DNA of 64,000 bases, taken from Nanobdellota archaeon (GTDB lineage: Archaea > Aenigmatarchaeota > Aenigmatarchaeia > Aenigmatarchaeales > Aenigmatarchaeaceae). The position numbers were made by a program, and so were the translations under genes. Below the pieces are notes generated by a model. It saw only the letters and a program-made list of their open reading frames with translations. It was not told where the DNA came from and did not search any database. Positions within the stretch are counted from its first letter, which is position 1; each line of letters begins with the position of its first letter. Of this stretch, positions 16,719 to 26,129 are shown piece by piece. The stretch is taken from contig JAHIDZ010000020.1 in assembly GCA_018901755.1 (NCBI GenBank), forward strand, positions 1-64,000, read 5' to 3'.

Positions 16719-18104
16719 ATGAAGAAGGTTGTACGTTCATTATCAGGGATAGTTCCATTGTCCGTGATGCTCAAACCATATCCGTGCAAACATGGCAAAT
16801 GCATATACTGCCCAGCTCAAGAAAATGTTCCAGAGAGCTATACTAAAACATCGCCCGTCGTTTTACGAGCAGTAGCTTGTGACTACGACCCTGAACGACA
16901 GGTGAAAGCAAGATTAAAGATATTCGGACTCATGGGGCATCCTACAGATAAAATTGAACTTATTATAATGGGTGGAACTTTTTCTAACTATCCTCTAGAT
17001 TATCAAAAAGAATTCATTAAAAAATGTTTTGACGGAGCAAACGGAATTGTTTCTAAAGACCTAGAAGAAGCACAGAGAACCAATGAAACTGCTAAAAATA
17101 GAATCGTTGCACTGTGCTTAGAGACAAGACCAGATTTCATAAACAAAGATACAATAAATCAAATGCTTGAATACGGATGCACACGAGTTGAAATCGGTGT
17201 ACAGACACTAGATGATGATATTCATAAAATAATTAACCGTGGACATACTATAGAAGATGCGATACACGCGACACAGTTACTAAAAGATGCTGGATTTAAA
17301 GTATATTTTCATATGATGATCGGTCTTCCTGGGTCGACTCCTGAAAAAGATATAGAAATGTTTAAAACATTATTTAGTGATGAACGATTCCAACCTGATG
17401 GCATAAAGATTTATCCCACTTTTGTTATCAAAGGAACAAAGCTAGAAGAGATGTATAGAAAAGGCAATTACAAACCATATTCAGCTGAACAGATTGTAGA
17501 TATTATTGTCGAGATTAAAAAGACAATTCCAAAGCATATCAGGATAATGAGAATTATGAGGGACATCCCAGCTGAGTATATTGCGTCCGAATGCGTTTAT
17601 TCTCACCTAAGAGATGAAATTCAAGCAAAATTAAAGGAAATAAATGTCAAATGCAGATGCATTCGTTGCAGGGAAATTGGATATTTCCTTAACAAAGGCG
17701 GAGAAGTTGACATAAATAATATTAAATTAAATCGAATAAATTATGACGCATCTGGTGGCAAAGAGATATTTCTGAGCTATGAAGATGTTAAGAATGATAC
17801 GATTGTTAGTTTATTGAGATTGAGAATTCTGCACGAATCTTTCAGAAAAGAAATTACAAATAAAACTACTATAATAAGAGAAGTCCATACTTACGGCCGG
17901 CTGACTCCGATAAACAATTTACCTGATAAAAACCAATTGCAACACCGAGGATTCGGAAAGATGTTAATTAAAGAAGCCGAACGAATCTCCAGAGAGGAAT
18001 TCGGTTGCAACAAAATGATTGTTATAAGCGGAGTTGGAGTTAGAGAATATTTCTATAAATTAGGATACAAATTAGACGGACCTTATGTTTCTAAGAAACT
18101 TTAA
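16719..18104 (+). CDS. elp3: Elp3 tRNA uridine(34) acetyltransferase
   Basis: This 461-aa protein is the archaeal Elp3, which makes the cm5U34 precursor at the wobble position using SAM and acetyl-CoA. The radical SAM cysteines are C23, C28 and C31 (PCKHGKCIYC). KHIRIMRIMRDIPAEYI and the following cysteines C-R-C-I-R-C belong to the family core. The C-terminal GNAT domain shows RGFGKMLIKEAERI, an acetyl-CoA loop. The length is only slightly under the usual ~500. The stop overlaps the convergent gene at 18101 by 4 nt. Confidence 0.96.
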   Translation: MKKVVRSLSGIVPLSVMLKPYPCKHGKCIYCPAQENVPESYTKTSPVVLRAVACDYDPERQVKARLKIFGLMGHPTDKIELIIMGGTFSNYPLDYQKEFIKKCFDGANGIVSKDLEEAQRTNETAKNRIVALCLETRPDFINKDTINQMLEYGCTRVEIGVQTLDDDIHKIINRGHTIEDAIHATQLLKDAGFKVYFHMMIGLPGSTPEKDIEMFKTLFSDERFQPDGIKIYPTFVIKGTKLEEMYRKGNYKPYSAEQIVDIIVEIKKTIPKHIRIMRIMRDIPAEYIASECVYSHLRDEIQAKLKEINVKCRCIRCREIGYFLNKGGEVDINNIKLNRINYDASGGKEIFLSYEDVKNDTIVSLLRLRILHESFRKEITNKTTIIREVHTYGRLTPINNLPDKNQLQHRGFGKMLIKEAERISREEFGCNKMIVISGVGVREYFYKLGYKLDGPYVSKKL

Positions 18105-18457
18105 CCAATATATGCATTCGGTCTCTGTACCTGAACAGGTGATGGATTTGACGTCTTGTCTGGTTTCATTTTTTTAAGATATTCTTTATATTTCTTCCAC
18201 ATTTCTTTTCCTTTATTTCCTTTTAGAATTTTAACTATTTCATGTTTTGGAAGTGATAATTTGTCAGATTTCGGAGAATAATCTACTATAGCTATATCAT
18301 TGTTCTTAACGGTCTTTCCAAGCTTTGAAGAAATATCAAATGTAAGAATATTTTCGTCCCACATCTCCAATGTAATTTGTATAGATGTATTAACAGATTT
18401 AATAGATTTATCTCCCGATGAAAACACTTCAATAACTTTTCCTGGATGGAATATCAT
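18101..18457 (-). CDS. Hypothetical protein, 118 aa
   Basis: I do not recognise it. The N-terminal half is beta-rich and the C-terminal half basic and helical (KGKEMWKKYKEYLKKMKPDK), ending in a Pro-rich tail. Its start overlaps the stop of the L21e gene by 4 nt, so it is translationally coupled to a ribosomal protein gene; in many archaea an RNA polymerase Rpb4-type subunit takes this position, but I see no convincing Rpb4 motif. Confidence 0.6.
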   Translation of the reverse strand: MIFHPGKVIEVFSSGDKSIKSVNTSIQITLEMWDENILTFDISSKLGKTVKNNDIAIVDYSPKSDKLSLPKHEIVKILKGNKGKEMWKKYKEYLKKMKPDKTSNPSPVQVQRPNAYIG

Positions 18458-18738
18458 TGTACCGCCTTAAGATGTTCTGAAGGTGTTATCACTGTTTTAA
18501 ATTTATTACCGTCTCTTAATTTTATTATATATGCTCTTCCTCTTTTGCCAGTAATTTCACCTGTTAAACCCTTGAATCTTCTACATGGCATTGACTCAGC
18601 TGAAGCTGATTCTATAACTATAGCAACACGTTGGCCTGTTTCGAAGTTTTTAAAATATTGATTAACAGTAACTCTTGTTGATTTTCTCAACTTTTTTCTT
18701 GTGCTTCGATGTTTACCATGCGACTTTCCATGTGTCAT
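18454..18738 (-). CDS. rpl21e: Ribosomal protein L21e
   Basis: This ~94-aa basic protein starts MTHGKSHGKHRSTRKKLRKS and has GQRVAIVIESASAESMPCRRFKG, given here as GQRVAIVIE and MPCRRFKGLTG, the L21e signature. It is a component of the 50S subunit. I chose the ATG at 18738; a TTG three codons upstream is less likely. It heads a two-gene unit with the 118-aa protein. Confidence 0.95.
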   Translation of the reverse strand: MTHGKSHGKHRSTRKKLRKSTRVTVNQYFKNFETGQRVAIVIESASAESMPCRRFKGLTGEITGKRGRAYIIKLRDGNKFKTVITPSEHLKAVQ

Positions 18739-18795
18739 ATTAATCAAATCAAATTATATTTGAATGTTTATAAATGTATAAGTACTTATAAAATT

Positions 18796-19344
18796 ATGCT
18801 AATTTTTGGGCTGACCGGTCTTGCGAGTTCTGGTAAAGGTGAGGCTTCTAACTATCTTAAATCCAAAGGATTTGAAAAATTCGTTTTCTCAGACATACTT
18901 AAAATAGAAGCACAAAAACGCGGAATTTTAACTGGAAACTACGAAGAACAGAAAAACATACTTTCTAAACTAGGCGATGAACTTAGAAAAGAAACTGGTA
19001 AGATGGAAGTGTTGGCAATAATGCTTGTTGGTGAAATTAAAAAAAGAAATTTAGATAAAGTTATTGTTGATGGGTTTAGAGCGCTAGAAGAAGCTGAAAC
19101 GTTTAGAAACAATTTTTCAAATTTTAAATTAATTTTTGTAGATACGCCTGAAAAAATAAGATTCGAACGAAGGAAATTAGAAGATCCAACAATTAAATTT
19201 GAAGAGTTTTTAGAACGAGATAAAAGAGATATAGAAAAGAAAGGTCTTGGAAAAGTTATAAAAACCTGTAATATAACTATAGAAAACACTGGAAGTAAAG
19301 AAGAATTATATAAAAAATTAGATAAAATAATTAATCAAGTTTAA
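18796..19344 (+). CDS. P-loop nucleotide kinase (dephospho-CoA/nucleoside kinase-like)
   Basis: This 182-aa protein has Walker A GLASSGKGEASNYL near the N-terminus, and VDGFRALEEAE and FVDTPEKIRFERRKLEDP later, typical of AAA_18/adenylate-kinase-like archaeal kinases. The start at 18796 puts the P-loop at residues 6-13; longer versions of the frame would run into the L21e promoter. It converges on dCMP deaminase with a 14-nt overlap, so a role in nucleotide metabolism is reasonable. Confidence 0.8.
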   Translation: MLIFGLTGLASSGKGEASNYLKSKGFEKFVFSDILKIEAQKRGILTGNYEEQKNILSKLGDELRKETGKMEVLAIMLVGEIKKRNLDKVIVDGFRALEEAETFRNNFSNFKLIFVDTPEKIRFERRKLEDPTIKFEEFLERDKRDIEKKGLGKVIKTCNITIENTGSKEELYKKLDKIINQV

Positions 19345-19804
19345 ATATATTTAGATTTGGTTCTGATATCTTTTCAAAAACAACTCCTGCCTCTTTGAAT
19401 AATTCTTGAGAATCTTTAGAAGGATAATTTCCTGAACAAACAACTCTTTTTATTTTAGCATTAACAATCATCTTAGCACATAAAATACATGTATCATGTG
19501 TACAGAACAATGTACCACCGCTTATATTGACTCCGTGTAAACCGGCCTGTATTATTGTATTTTGTTCTGCATGTATTGCTCTACATATTTCGTGTTTCTC
19601 TCCAGATTTAATATTATTTTGATCTCTCAAACATCCTAATTCTAAACAGTCTTTTATTCCAGAAGCTGCTCCATTATATCCAGTAGATAAGATTCTTTTA
19701 TCTTTTACAATTATAGAACTAACATGATGTCTTTTGCAAGTCGATCTTTCAGCTACCAAAAAAGCTATCTTAATAAAATATTCATCCCAATTAGGTCTTA
19801 TCAT
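19331..19804 (-). CDS. dCMP deaminase
   Basis: This 157-aa zinc deaminase converts dCMP to dUMP for thymidylate synthesis. The zinc ligands are in HAEQN and in CTHDTCILCAKMI (PCxxC-type), and TGYNGAASGIKDC is the substrate loop of the ComEB/dCMP deaminase family. The length is normal. The N-terminal RPNWDEYFIKIAFLVAERSTC is also characteristic in pattern. Confidence 0.92.
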   Translation of the reverse strand: MIRPNWDEYFIKIAFLVAERSTCKRHHVSSIIVKDKRILSTGYNGAASGIKDCLELGCLRDQNNIKSGEKHEICRAIHAEQNTIIQAGLHGVNISGGTLFCTHDTCILCAKMIVNAKIKRVVCSGNYPSKDSQELFKEAGVVFEKISEPNLNIFKLD

Positions 19805-19835
19805 AAAATTAAAATGAGCATTAAAGCATTTAAAA

Positions 19836-20336
19836 TTATGTATATTTCATTTTTTCCAAAGATCTTAGATTCATACATTGAAGTCCTCCATTTCCAGGAA
19901 CAGCTTGTGTATATACCATAACACGACACATATCACCGTCTCTATATGTCGATATTCTCGTTTCTCCCTCTTCTATATGAAGGGTTCTAGTATCTTGATA
20001 TTCCCAGCCTTCAGACGGTATTAAACTTGTATTAAATGCATATGTGTGAACATCAGACACTATTCGTCTAATTCTCTCATTACCTTCTTTACCCTTCTCT
20101 GTAATACATACTCTTACATCTGATATCGTTCTCTCATCTTTAAGATTACCAAAACAATATGAATTTTCTTTAATGATTTTATCTGCTTTACAATTATCAG
20201 TTCCACAATTTTTTTGATCACATTTAAAAGAAATATCTAACCTTGTTTTTCTTGGTTCTGGTTTTTCAAACCATGTTGCTTCTAACAATTCTTTTAAAAG
20301 ATTGTCTACATCTTCTCGTTTTCTCTCAAAACTCAT
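19836..20336 (-). CDS. Hypothetical protein, 166 aa
   Basis: I do not recognise this soluble protein. It has a cysteine cluster in its first half (CDQKNCGTDNCKAD) that could bind metal, and a beta-rich second half. There is no signal peptide. It stands alone between the dCMP deaminase and SRP54 genes on the same strand. Confidence 0.55.
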   Translation of the reverse strand: MSFERKREDVDNLLKELLEATWFEKPEPRKTRLDISFKCDQKNCGTDNCKADKIIKENSYCFGNLKDERTISDVRVCITEKGKEGNERIRRIVSDVHTYAFNTSLIPSEGWEYQDTRTLHIEEGETRISTYRDGDMCRVMVYTQAVPGNGGLQCMNLRSLEKMKYT

Positions 20337-20418
20337 TCCAATTGACCCCCATTTGGCATAACAAAAGAATTGTATAAGGTACTATATAAAAGTGATGTGG
20401 CATTCGACAAAAAACGTT

Positions 20419-21753
20419 CTACATACCTTTAAACTTTCTAGCAAAACGAGACATCATTCCTCGTTTCATGCTCCCACCAGAAAACATTTTCATCATTTTC
20501 TTAGATTGACTATAATTCTTTAGAAGCTCTCGGACATCAGACTCTTGTGTTCCAGAACCTTTAGCTATTCTAGTTATTCTTGAAGAATCTATAATATCAG
20601 GATCTGCTCTCTCTTTCTTAGTCATTGATTCAATTATATATTTCCATTTTTTCATCTTGTCTTCTTGTTTTCCAAGATCAAGATTTTTAGGTAATTTCAT
20701 ACCACCCATACCAGGAATCATGTCCATAACTGATTTTAATGAACCCATTTTACCCATACTCTTTAATTGTTCATAAAAATCATCCATTGAGAATTTACCA
20801 GATGTAAACTTTTCAGCCATTTCTTGAGCTTTACCTGGTTCTATGGCTTCTTGAGCTTTCTCTATTAATGACTGTAAATCTCCAAATCCGATTAATCTTG
20901 ATACGAATCTTTCAGGATCAAAAACTTCTAATGCTTCCATTTTTTCTCCAACCCCAATAAATTTTATAGGAGCATCAGTTACTGCACATGCGGTTATTGC
21001 TCCACCACCTCGCGCAGTTCCATCCATTTTAGTTAAAAATATTCCAGTGATTCCAACCAACTTATTAAATTCAGTTGCCTGTTCTCCAGTAGCTTGACCC
21101 AAATCAGCTGGTATAGCAAGTATCACTTCATCTGGTTTAATCACTTCGCCAAGCTTCCTTAATTCTCTAGCAAGTTCTTCGTCAAGAGCGTCTCTACCAG
21201 AAGAATCAAATATTAATACATCATTATTTTTCAATTCCTTTAATCCGACCTCTGCTATCTTAACTGCATCTTTAATTTCTTTATCGATATAATATGGAAC
21301 ATTAAGCTGTTCTGCTATTTGTTTTAACTGATCCATAGCAGCTGGTCTGTGAACATCACATCCAATTAAAGCTGGTTTCAAACCTTTCTTCTGATAGAAT
21401 TTAGCTAACTTACCAATAGATGTTGTTTTACCAGAACCAAATAATCCTACAAATAATATTCTACCTGGCTTAAGCATAATTTCAGGTTTCTTACCTACAA
21501 ATTTAACAAGTTCTTCGTAAACAATATTTACTATATGTTCTCTAGCAGTCATTCCGCTACTTGGCTTTTCATCTAAAGCTCTTTTCTTAATAGATTCAGT
21601 TAATTTGAATACTAATTTAACATCAACATCTGTAGCTAGAAGTGTTCGTTGTATATCTCTTACTAATTCATTAACAGTATTATTATCAATGTAGCCAGCC
21701 TTAGCTATCTTTCTTAATGCGTCTTTAAGCCCAGAACTTAGTTTCTCAAGCAT
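20419..21753 (-). CDS. srp54: Signal recognition particle GTPase SRP54
   Basis: This 444-aa protein is the SRP GTPase that binds signal sequences and 7S RNA and delivers ribosomes to FtsY. An N-domain precedes G1 GLFGSGKTTSIGKL, G4 TKMDG is present, and the G3 motif is DSSGRDAL instead of the usual DTAGR. The Met-rich M domain follows, with MIPGMGGMKLP and RIAKGSGTQ. FtsY lies about 650 nt upstream, with two small unknown genes between, so both targeting GTPases are probably in one unit. Confidence 0.97.
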   Translation of the reverse strand: MLEKLSSGLKDALRKIAKAGYIDNNTVNELVRDIQRTLLATDVDVKLVFKLTESIKKRALDEKPSSGMTAREHIVNIVYEELVKFVGKKPEIMLKPGRILFVGLFGSGKTTSIGKLAKFYQKKGLKPALIGCDVHRPAAMDQLKQIAEQLNVPYYIDKEIKDAVKIAEVGLKELKNNDVLIFDSSGRDALDEELARELRKLGEVIKPDEVILAIPADLGQATGEQATEFNKLVGITGIFLTKMDGTARGGGAITACAVTDAPIKFIGVGEKMEALEVFDPERFVSRLIGFGDLQSLIEKAQEAIEPGKAQEMAEKFTSGKFSMDDFYEQLKSMGKMGSLKSVMDMIPGMGGMKLPKNLDLGKQEDKMKKWKYIIESMTKKERADPDIIDSSRITRIAKGSGTQESDVRELLKNYSQSKKMMKMFSGGSMKRGMMSRFARKFKGM

Positions 21754-21784
21754 AACTAACTTTTAGTTTGAGTCTTTAAATGTT

Positions 21785-22123
21785 TTATCTTTTAGCTATT
21801 GTGTGCCATGCATATCTTGGACATTTTGTCCCAATATCACAATCTTGACAATATTTAGGATCAAAAGAAACCTGTATAGCATGATGTTCAAATTCCACCG
21901 TTATTTTATTATCTTTATAGAAAACGAAAACATTTGGTGCTTCACAATTCATGCTATGAAGCTCGTTTTTTAGTTCTTCTGCAGTGTATATCGGTGATAA
22001 TTCATACTCGATGCCGTGTCCTTTTTTCTGACCAAGATTTTCACACATTATATTGGGATTTTTTAATATTTCTCTGATTATTGGATCTTTTGCTATTTTA
22101 GGCACCACTATTCTCTCCTCCAA
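21785..22123 (-). CDS. Hypothetical protein, 112 aa
   Basis: I do not recognise it. A cysteine cluster, YCQDCDIGTKCPRY, near the C-terminus suggests metal binding. It overlaps the 86-aa gene upstream by 16 nt and lies 31 nt before SRP54, so it is co-transcribed with the SRP genes. No membrane segment is present. Confidence 0.6.
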   Translation of the reverse strand: MEERIVVPKIAKDPIIREILKNPNIMCENLGQKKGHGIEYELSPIYTAEELKNELHSMNCEAPNVFVFYKDNKITVEFEHHAIQVSFDPKYCQDCDIGTKCPRYAWHTIAKR

Positions 22124-22368
22124 GCAAAATCTTGTACTGCATCTGTTATATCATTTGCAATTTTTGGAGCGACATTTCTATAAACCTGTCTCTTAACAGT
22201 AGTTTCAATGGTGGTAAGTGTCTTTTCAACATCAATTTCTATTTTTTGATTTAAAAATTCAGATTCTTCATATTTTGAAACATAATCATCTCTAGGTGTC
22301 TGTATCCAATCTAAAGTAATTCTCTTTCCATTTATTCTATAAAATTTTCCAAAACTCATATTTATCAC
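22108..22368 (-). CDS. Hypothetical protein, 86 aa
   Basis: This small charged protein has no recognisable family. It has an amphipathic helix-rich C-terminus (VAPKIANDITDAVQDFAWRRE) and overlaps the next gene in the SRP54-FtsY unit. It is probably real because it is tightly packed and has an ATG start with normal spacing. Confidence 0.55.
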   Translation of the reverse strand: MINMSFGKFYRINGKRITLDWIQTPRDDYVSKYEESEFLNQKIEIDVEKTLTTIETTVKRQVYRNVAPKIANDITDAVQDFAWRRE

Positions 22369-22401
22369 TGACTAATAATAGTAAATTAAACTATTTAAAT
22401 C

Positions 22402-23691
22402 TTATTCTATTAGATTTTTAATAATTTCTTCAGGATCAAATTTCTTAAGATCCTTATAGTCCTGCCCAACTCCTAAATATAGAATAGATTTCTTTATGTT
22501 GTGAACAGAAGAAAGAATAGCTCCGCCTTTTTCATAAACATCTGTCTTAGTCAGTATCAAAGCGTCAACCCCAACAGTATCATTAAAAGTAGATGTTTGT
22601 TCTACAACATCATTTCCAGTCAATGCATCAATAACAAGTATTTTCATATCTGGCATATTTACTCTACATATTTTCTTAAGTTCTTCAATTAAATTCAAAT
22701 TAGCATGACTCCTTCCGGCGGTGTCTGCTAGAACAACATCAATATCATTTGCCTTAGCGTGTTTAACTGCATCAAATATTACAGCTGCTGGGTCAGAACC
22801 ATATTTTTGTTTTATTACATTTATTCCAAGCTTCTTTCCATGTTCTTCTAACTGTTCTATAGACGCCGCACGCCATGTATCAGCTGCAGCCATTACAACA
22901 CTAAATCCTTTTTCTTTAAACAAATGCCCAACTCGAGCTATTGTAGTTGTTTTACCAGAACCATTAAATCCTAAAAATATAATCACATATGGTTTCTTTT
23001 TCTTTACAATTTCCATCAAATCAATGTTTTCAACATTAAGTATATCTTTTACAGATTTTTTCAAACTTTCTTTAACAATATCATCAATTTTCTTCCTATC
23101 GATAGATTGACCAATCAAACTACTTCGCAAATCATTAATTATTTTTTCAGCAACTTCAACCGCTACGTCAGATTGAACTAATGATATTTGTAAGTCCCAC
23201 AAAATATCTCTAATATCTTCTTCTTTCAATTCTTTTTCAGTAATTGCTTTCTTTATCTTTATTAAAAATCCTTCTTTCTTTTTCGTTTGAATCTTTTTTA
23301 TTTCTTCTTGTTTCTTCTCAATTGATGGTTCCATTTTCACAGATTTACTTTCTTGTTTCATTTCAGGTTCTAGAGTAATTTGTTCTTCAACTTTGATATC
23401 TTCATCAACAAATTCTTCAACTTGTTTACTTACTGTTATTATTGGAGTTTCTTCAACTTCTTCTATTTCAACTTTTTCTACAATCGGTTCTTCTAATTTC
23501 TTCTGTAGTTCTGCAATTTCTGCATCCAATTCTGCTAATTTCTTTTCTCTTTCTTCTTTAATATCATCCTTAATAACGTCATCAATTTTTTCAGAAATAT
23601 CTTCTATTTGAGGTTCATCCTCTTTAGTCTTAACAATATTAGAAATTTTATCAACGCTTTCTTTCAGCTTTTTCTTTAAAAAACCGAACAT
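22402..23691 (-). CDS. ftsY: SRP receptor FtsY
   Basis: This 429-aa protein has a long acidic, Lys/Glu-rich N-terminal region (about residues 15-140, membrane-association A-domain type), then an NG domain with GFNGSGKTTTIARVG, DTAGRSHANLN and TKTD, and a C-terminal LGVGQDYKDLKKFDP. It is the receptor for SRP-bound ribosomes at the membrane. It starts 2 nt after the prefoldin gene stop, the gene order seen widely in archaea. Confidence 0.97.
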   Translation of the reverse strand: MFGFLKKKLKESVDKISNIVKTKEDEPQIEDISEKIDDVIKDDIKEEREKKLAELDAEIAELQKKLEEPIVEKVEIEEVEETPIITVSKQVEEFVDEDIKVEEQITLEPEMKQESKSVKMEPSIEKKQEEIKKIQTKKKEGFLIKIKKAITEKELKEEDIRDILWDLQISLVQSDVAVEVAEKIINDLRSSLIGQSIDRKKIDDIVKESLKKSVKDILNVENIDLMEIVKKKKPYVIIFLGFNGSGKTTTIARVGHLFKEKGFSVVMAAADTWRAASIEQLEEHGKKLGINVIKQKYGSDPAAVIFDAVKHAKANDIDVVLADTAGRSHANLNLIEELKKICRVNMPDMKILVIDALTGNDVVEQTSTFNDTVGVDALILTKTDVYEKGGAILSSVHNIKKSILYLGVGQDYKDLKKFDPEEIIKNLIE

Positions 23692-23693
23692 AT

Positions 23694-24077
23694 TTATTCT
23701 AACTCATTTTGAATTTTTAGCAACTGTGTTTCGATTTTATTCATTTCAGACATTACTTTTTTAGATGCTTTTTCAAATTCGGTCATTTTTTCTAAAACCA
23801 TCTTAATAGCTTCATTTCTTTTCTTTTTTACAGCCATTCCTGCACCAATTGAAACTAATATTTCCTCATTATTTTCCACTTTTCCAAGAACAAAATATGA
23901 TGATCCTAATGGTATGTAAGCTTCGCCCTTATTATTACCGATTTCTTCCAATGCAAGCTTTGTTCTTTCAAACTCTTCCATTGAACTATTTATTAGTTTA
24001 AGTCTATCATCAAGCATTTTAAAATTATTCTGTAATACTTGAAACTGCATCATTTTTTCTTGTTTTTCATCTGTCAT
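23694..24077 (-). CDS. pfdA: Prefoldin alpha subunit
   Basis: This 127-aa protein consists of two coiled-coil helices flanking a beta-hairpin (YIPLGSSYFVLGKV ... VSIGAGMAVKKK), the prefoldin alpha layout. Prefoldin hexamers hand unfolded proteins to the thermosome. It is followed directly by ftsY, and its start overlaps the stop of the inserted homing endonuclease gene. Confidence 0.95.
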   Translation of the reverse strand: MTDEKQEKMMQFQVLQNNFKMLDDRLKLINSSMEEFERTKLALEEIGNNKGEAYIPLGSSYFVLGKVENNEEILVSIGAGMAVKKKRNEAIKMVLEKMTEFEKASKKVMSEMNKIETQLLKIQNELE

Positions 24078-25375
24078 TCAAACACCTCAATATAATTTTC
24101 TACTATTTTTTTTTTTGACGCATCTATTATAATTTTTCTAGCATTAGTTGTAGTCTTATAAATATAAGCTTTAGTATTTAAACTATTTTGATTTACTATT
24201 TTTAACATGCCCATGTCCTTAAATTGATTTAATCTTAAACATATTGTGGCATCTGAACGATTGAAATTCTCCTTAATAATTGGTGAAGACAAATAACCAT
24301 ATTTTTCTTCTATTTCACAAAATATTTTTAAAGTTTTTATTAGAGCTTCTGTTGGTAAAAATTTAGTTTTTTCGTATCTTGTATATTTTTCAATCAGTTT
24401 TCTAAGTCTTATTTTCTTATAATCTATGTCGAAATTTATCTTGCTAAAAAATATTTCTAGATTTTTCTTAGTGGTTATGCACAGTTTCCATCGATGTCTT
24501 AAATGTAATTTATTATCTTTAATAAAACTTGTCTGGTCTACTACTATATTATTAATGGAGATGCCAAAACTTTCTAATAATTTTTTATCGCCCTTAAATA
24601 TTTCTGATGAATACTTTAATAATTTGTTCTTAAGTATTTTTTTCCTAAACATTTTTGATATGCAAGTTACATTCGCAGATAAACTCAAATATATTTCATT
24701 TCGCGATATACAACCCTCGTCGTCAAATGCCTGCTTTAAAAATGCACCTCTTATAATTTCATCGGCATCCATGATAAAATGTGGTATTTCAAGATTAGTA
24801 ACTACTTTATTTCCCGATTTTAATCCGATGCAATTAACCAAAACTATACCGATTATTTTTGGAAAAAGCAGTCTCTCCTTTTTTGGATTAGCGGCTGAAT
24901 ATATATCTCCAAAAACATTAGACATAGCATTATAAACTTTTCTTCTAATCTTTTTATCTGAATTAAAATAGTATGGATTTAGCGTAGTGGCTATGCCGCC
25001 ATCATGTAATATGGAACTAATAATTATAGCGCCATCAACAGAATTAAGATTAAATGGTAACTTGGGGTTCACCAGACCTTTACCACCGCTCTTTACACCA
25101 ATTTTAAATATATTTTGTTCGGTTTCTTTTAATAAATTTTTATCTAAAGTTAAAATAATTTTTCTGAGATCTCTTAGTGATATAGCTCGAATTCCGTAAA
25201 TAAATTTTTTAACTATGGAATAAGATAAATTAGAAACTCTGCAAAACTCAGCTTTATTTTTTATCATACTAGAAATTTTCTTATGGAAATCTTTTCTGAG
25301 TTCAACATATACCTTATCTGATGGCAAATTCCAAAGATAAACAACTCCACTATCTTTAATAGAATTTTTATTCAT
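24074..25375 (-). CDS. Free-standing LAGLIDADG-type endonuclease between aIF6 and prefoldin
   Basis: This ~433-aa protein has a LAGLIDADG-like helix LKQAFDDEGCISRNEIYLS, given in part as LKQAFDDEGCI, and a weaker first motif around ISSILHDGGIATTL. The N-terminus has a small HTH-like segment and the C-terminus a winged-helix-like stretch (YLSSPIIKENFNRSDATICL). Neither intein splice motifs nor BHB flanks are visible. It occupies the place where archaea usually carry the ribosomal protein LX/L18a gene. ATG 25375 was preferred over TTG 25399, which lies directly after the aIF6 stop. Confidence 0.8.
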   Translation of the reverse strand: MNKNSIKDSGVVYLWNLPSDKVYVELRKDFHKKISSMIKNKAEFCRVSNLSYSIVKKFIYGIRAISLRDLRKIILTLDKNLLKETEQNIFKIGVKSGGKGLVNPKLPFNLNSVDGAIIISSILHDGGIATTLNPYYFNSDKKIRRKVYNAMSNVFGDIYSAANPKKERLLFPKIIGIVLVNCIGLKSGNKVVTNLEIPHFIMDADEIIRGAFLKQAFDDEGCISRNEIYLSLSANVTCISKMFRKKILKNKLLKYSSEIFKGDKKLLESFGISINNIVVDQTSFIKDNKLHLRHRWKLCITTKKNLEIFFSKINFDIDYKKIRLRKLIEKYTRYEKTKFLPTEALIKTLKIFCEIEEKYGYLSSPIIKENFNRSDATICLRLNQFKDMGMLKIVNQNSLNTKAYIYKTTTNARKIIIDASKKKIVENYIEVFE

Positions 25376-25399
25376 ATAAGATATTTTAGTACTATACAA

Positions 25400-26053
25400 T
25401 TATATAAAGACTTCCATCGCTCTATCTAATTCAGGACCAGTTGATTTTTCAGATACAACCATGCCTTTACTATTTACTATGATTCCAGCTTTTATAAATG
25501 GTGTACCGAAATTAATAGTTCCAACATCAGCTTTAACTTTTAATATATTTTCTATTTCTTTAATTTCGATCTCTTTACTATCTCTATGGCATAAACAACC
25601 ATTATTTGTAGCGCGCCCGGCTGAGCCAACTATGGTTTCTTTTGCTAAATGTCCAACTTGAACATCTACACCCAAACAATCAGAAATTTCTTTCTTATAT
25701 TTTCGAAGCAAATTTGATATAATACAACCATTATCATTACATAATACAAGATTGCCCAATGCTGTATGATCTGTTTCAATTACTTGAACATTTACACCGA
25801 GTAGTTCTTTCAATCGCTTAATTTCATAACCTTCCGTAGTCTTAGGAACAATAATACCATTACTATTACCAGCTGCAAATATGCCAGCAAATACTGTTTC
25901 AGATATAGAAACCGGTACAACCTTAACACCGAGCACATCACTTATCTTTTTTACTGAATTTGGCTCAAATCCAAGCAAACAATAAGATTCAGTGGCAAAG
26001 CCATATAGGCCTATATTCCGATCACCATTAAAACTAGTCTTAAGGAATTGCAT
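25400..26053 (-). CDS. eif6: Translation initiation factor aIF6
   Basis: This 217-aa protein is the anti-association factor that keeps 50S and 30S apart. It shows the pentein repeats: internal GIF/AAGNSNGIIVP, LGNLVLCNDNGCIISN, GSAGRATNNGCLCH and AGIIVNSKGMVVS. Length and order are normal. It lies downstream of L31e and L39e as in most archaea. Confidence 0.96.
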   Translation of the reverse strand: MQFLKTSFNGDRNIGLYGFATESYCLLGFEPNSVKKISDVLGVKVVPVSISETVFAGIFAAGNSNGIIVPKTTEGYEIKRLKELLGVNVQVIETDHTALGNLVLCNDNGCIISNLLRKYKKEISDCLGVDVQVGHLAKETIVGSAGRATNNGCLCHRDSKEIEIKEIENILKVKADVGTINFGTPFIKAGIIVNSKGMVVSEKSTGPELDRAMEVFI

Positions 26054-26129
26054 GAAGTGATTTACGAGATAGAAATATTTAAGCTTTCGCTAATGATACA
26101 TTTAACCGTAAATTAGAAAAAAATGTCAA

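Noticed and set aside
22402-23691. Acidic repeats in FtsY as a separate gene
   Set aside because: They are continuous with the NG domain and typical of the FtsY A-domain.
24074-25375. Intein or BHB intron inside aIF6 or prefoldin
   Set aside because: Both flanking genes are complete with their own stop and start, and no extein junction or splice motif is visible.
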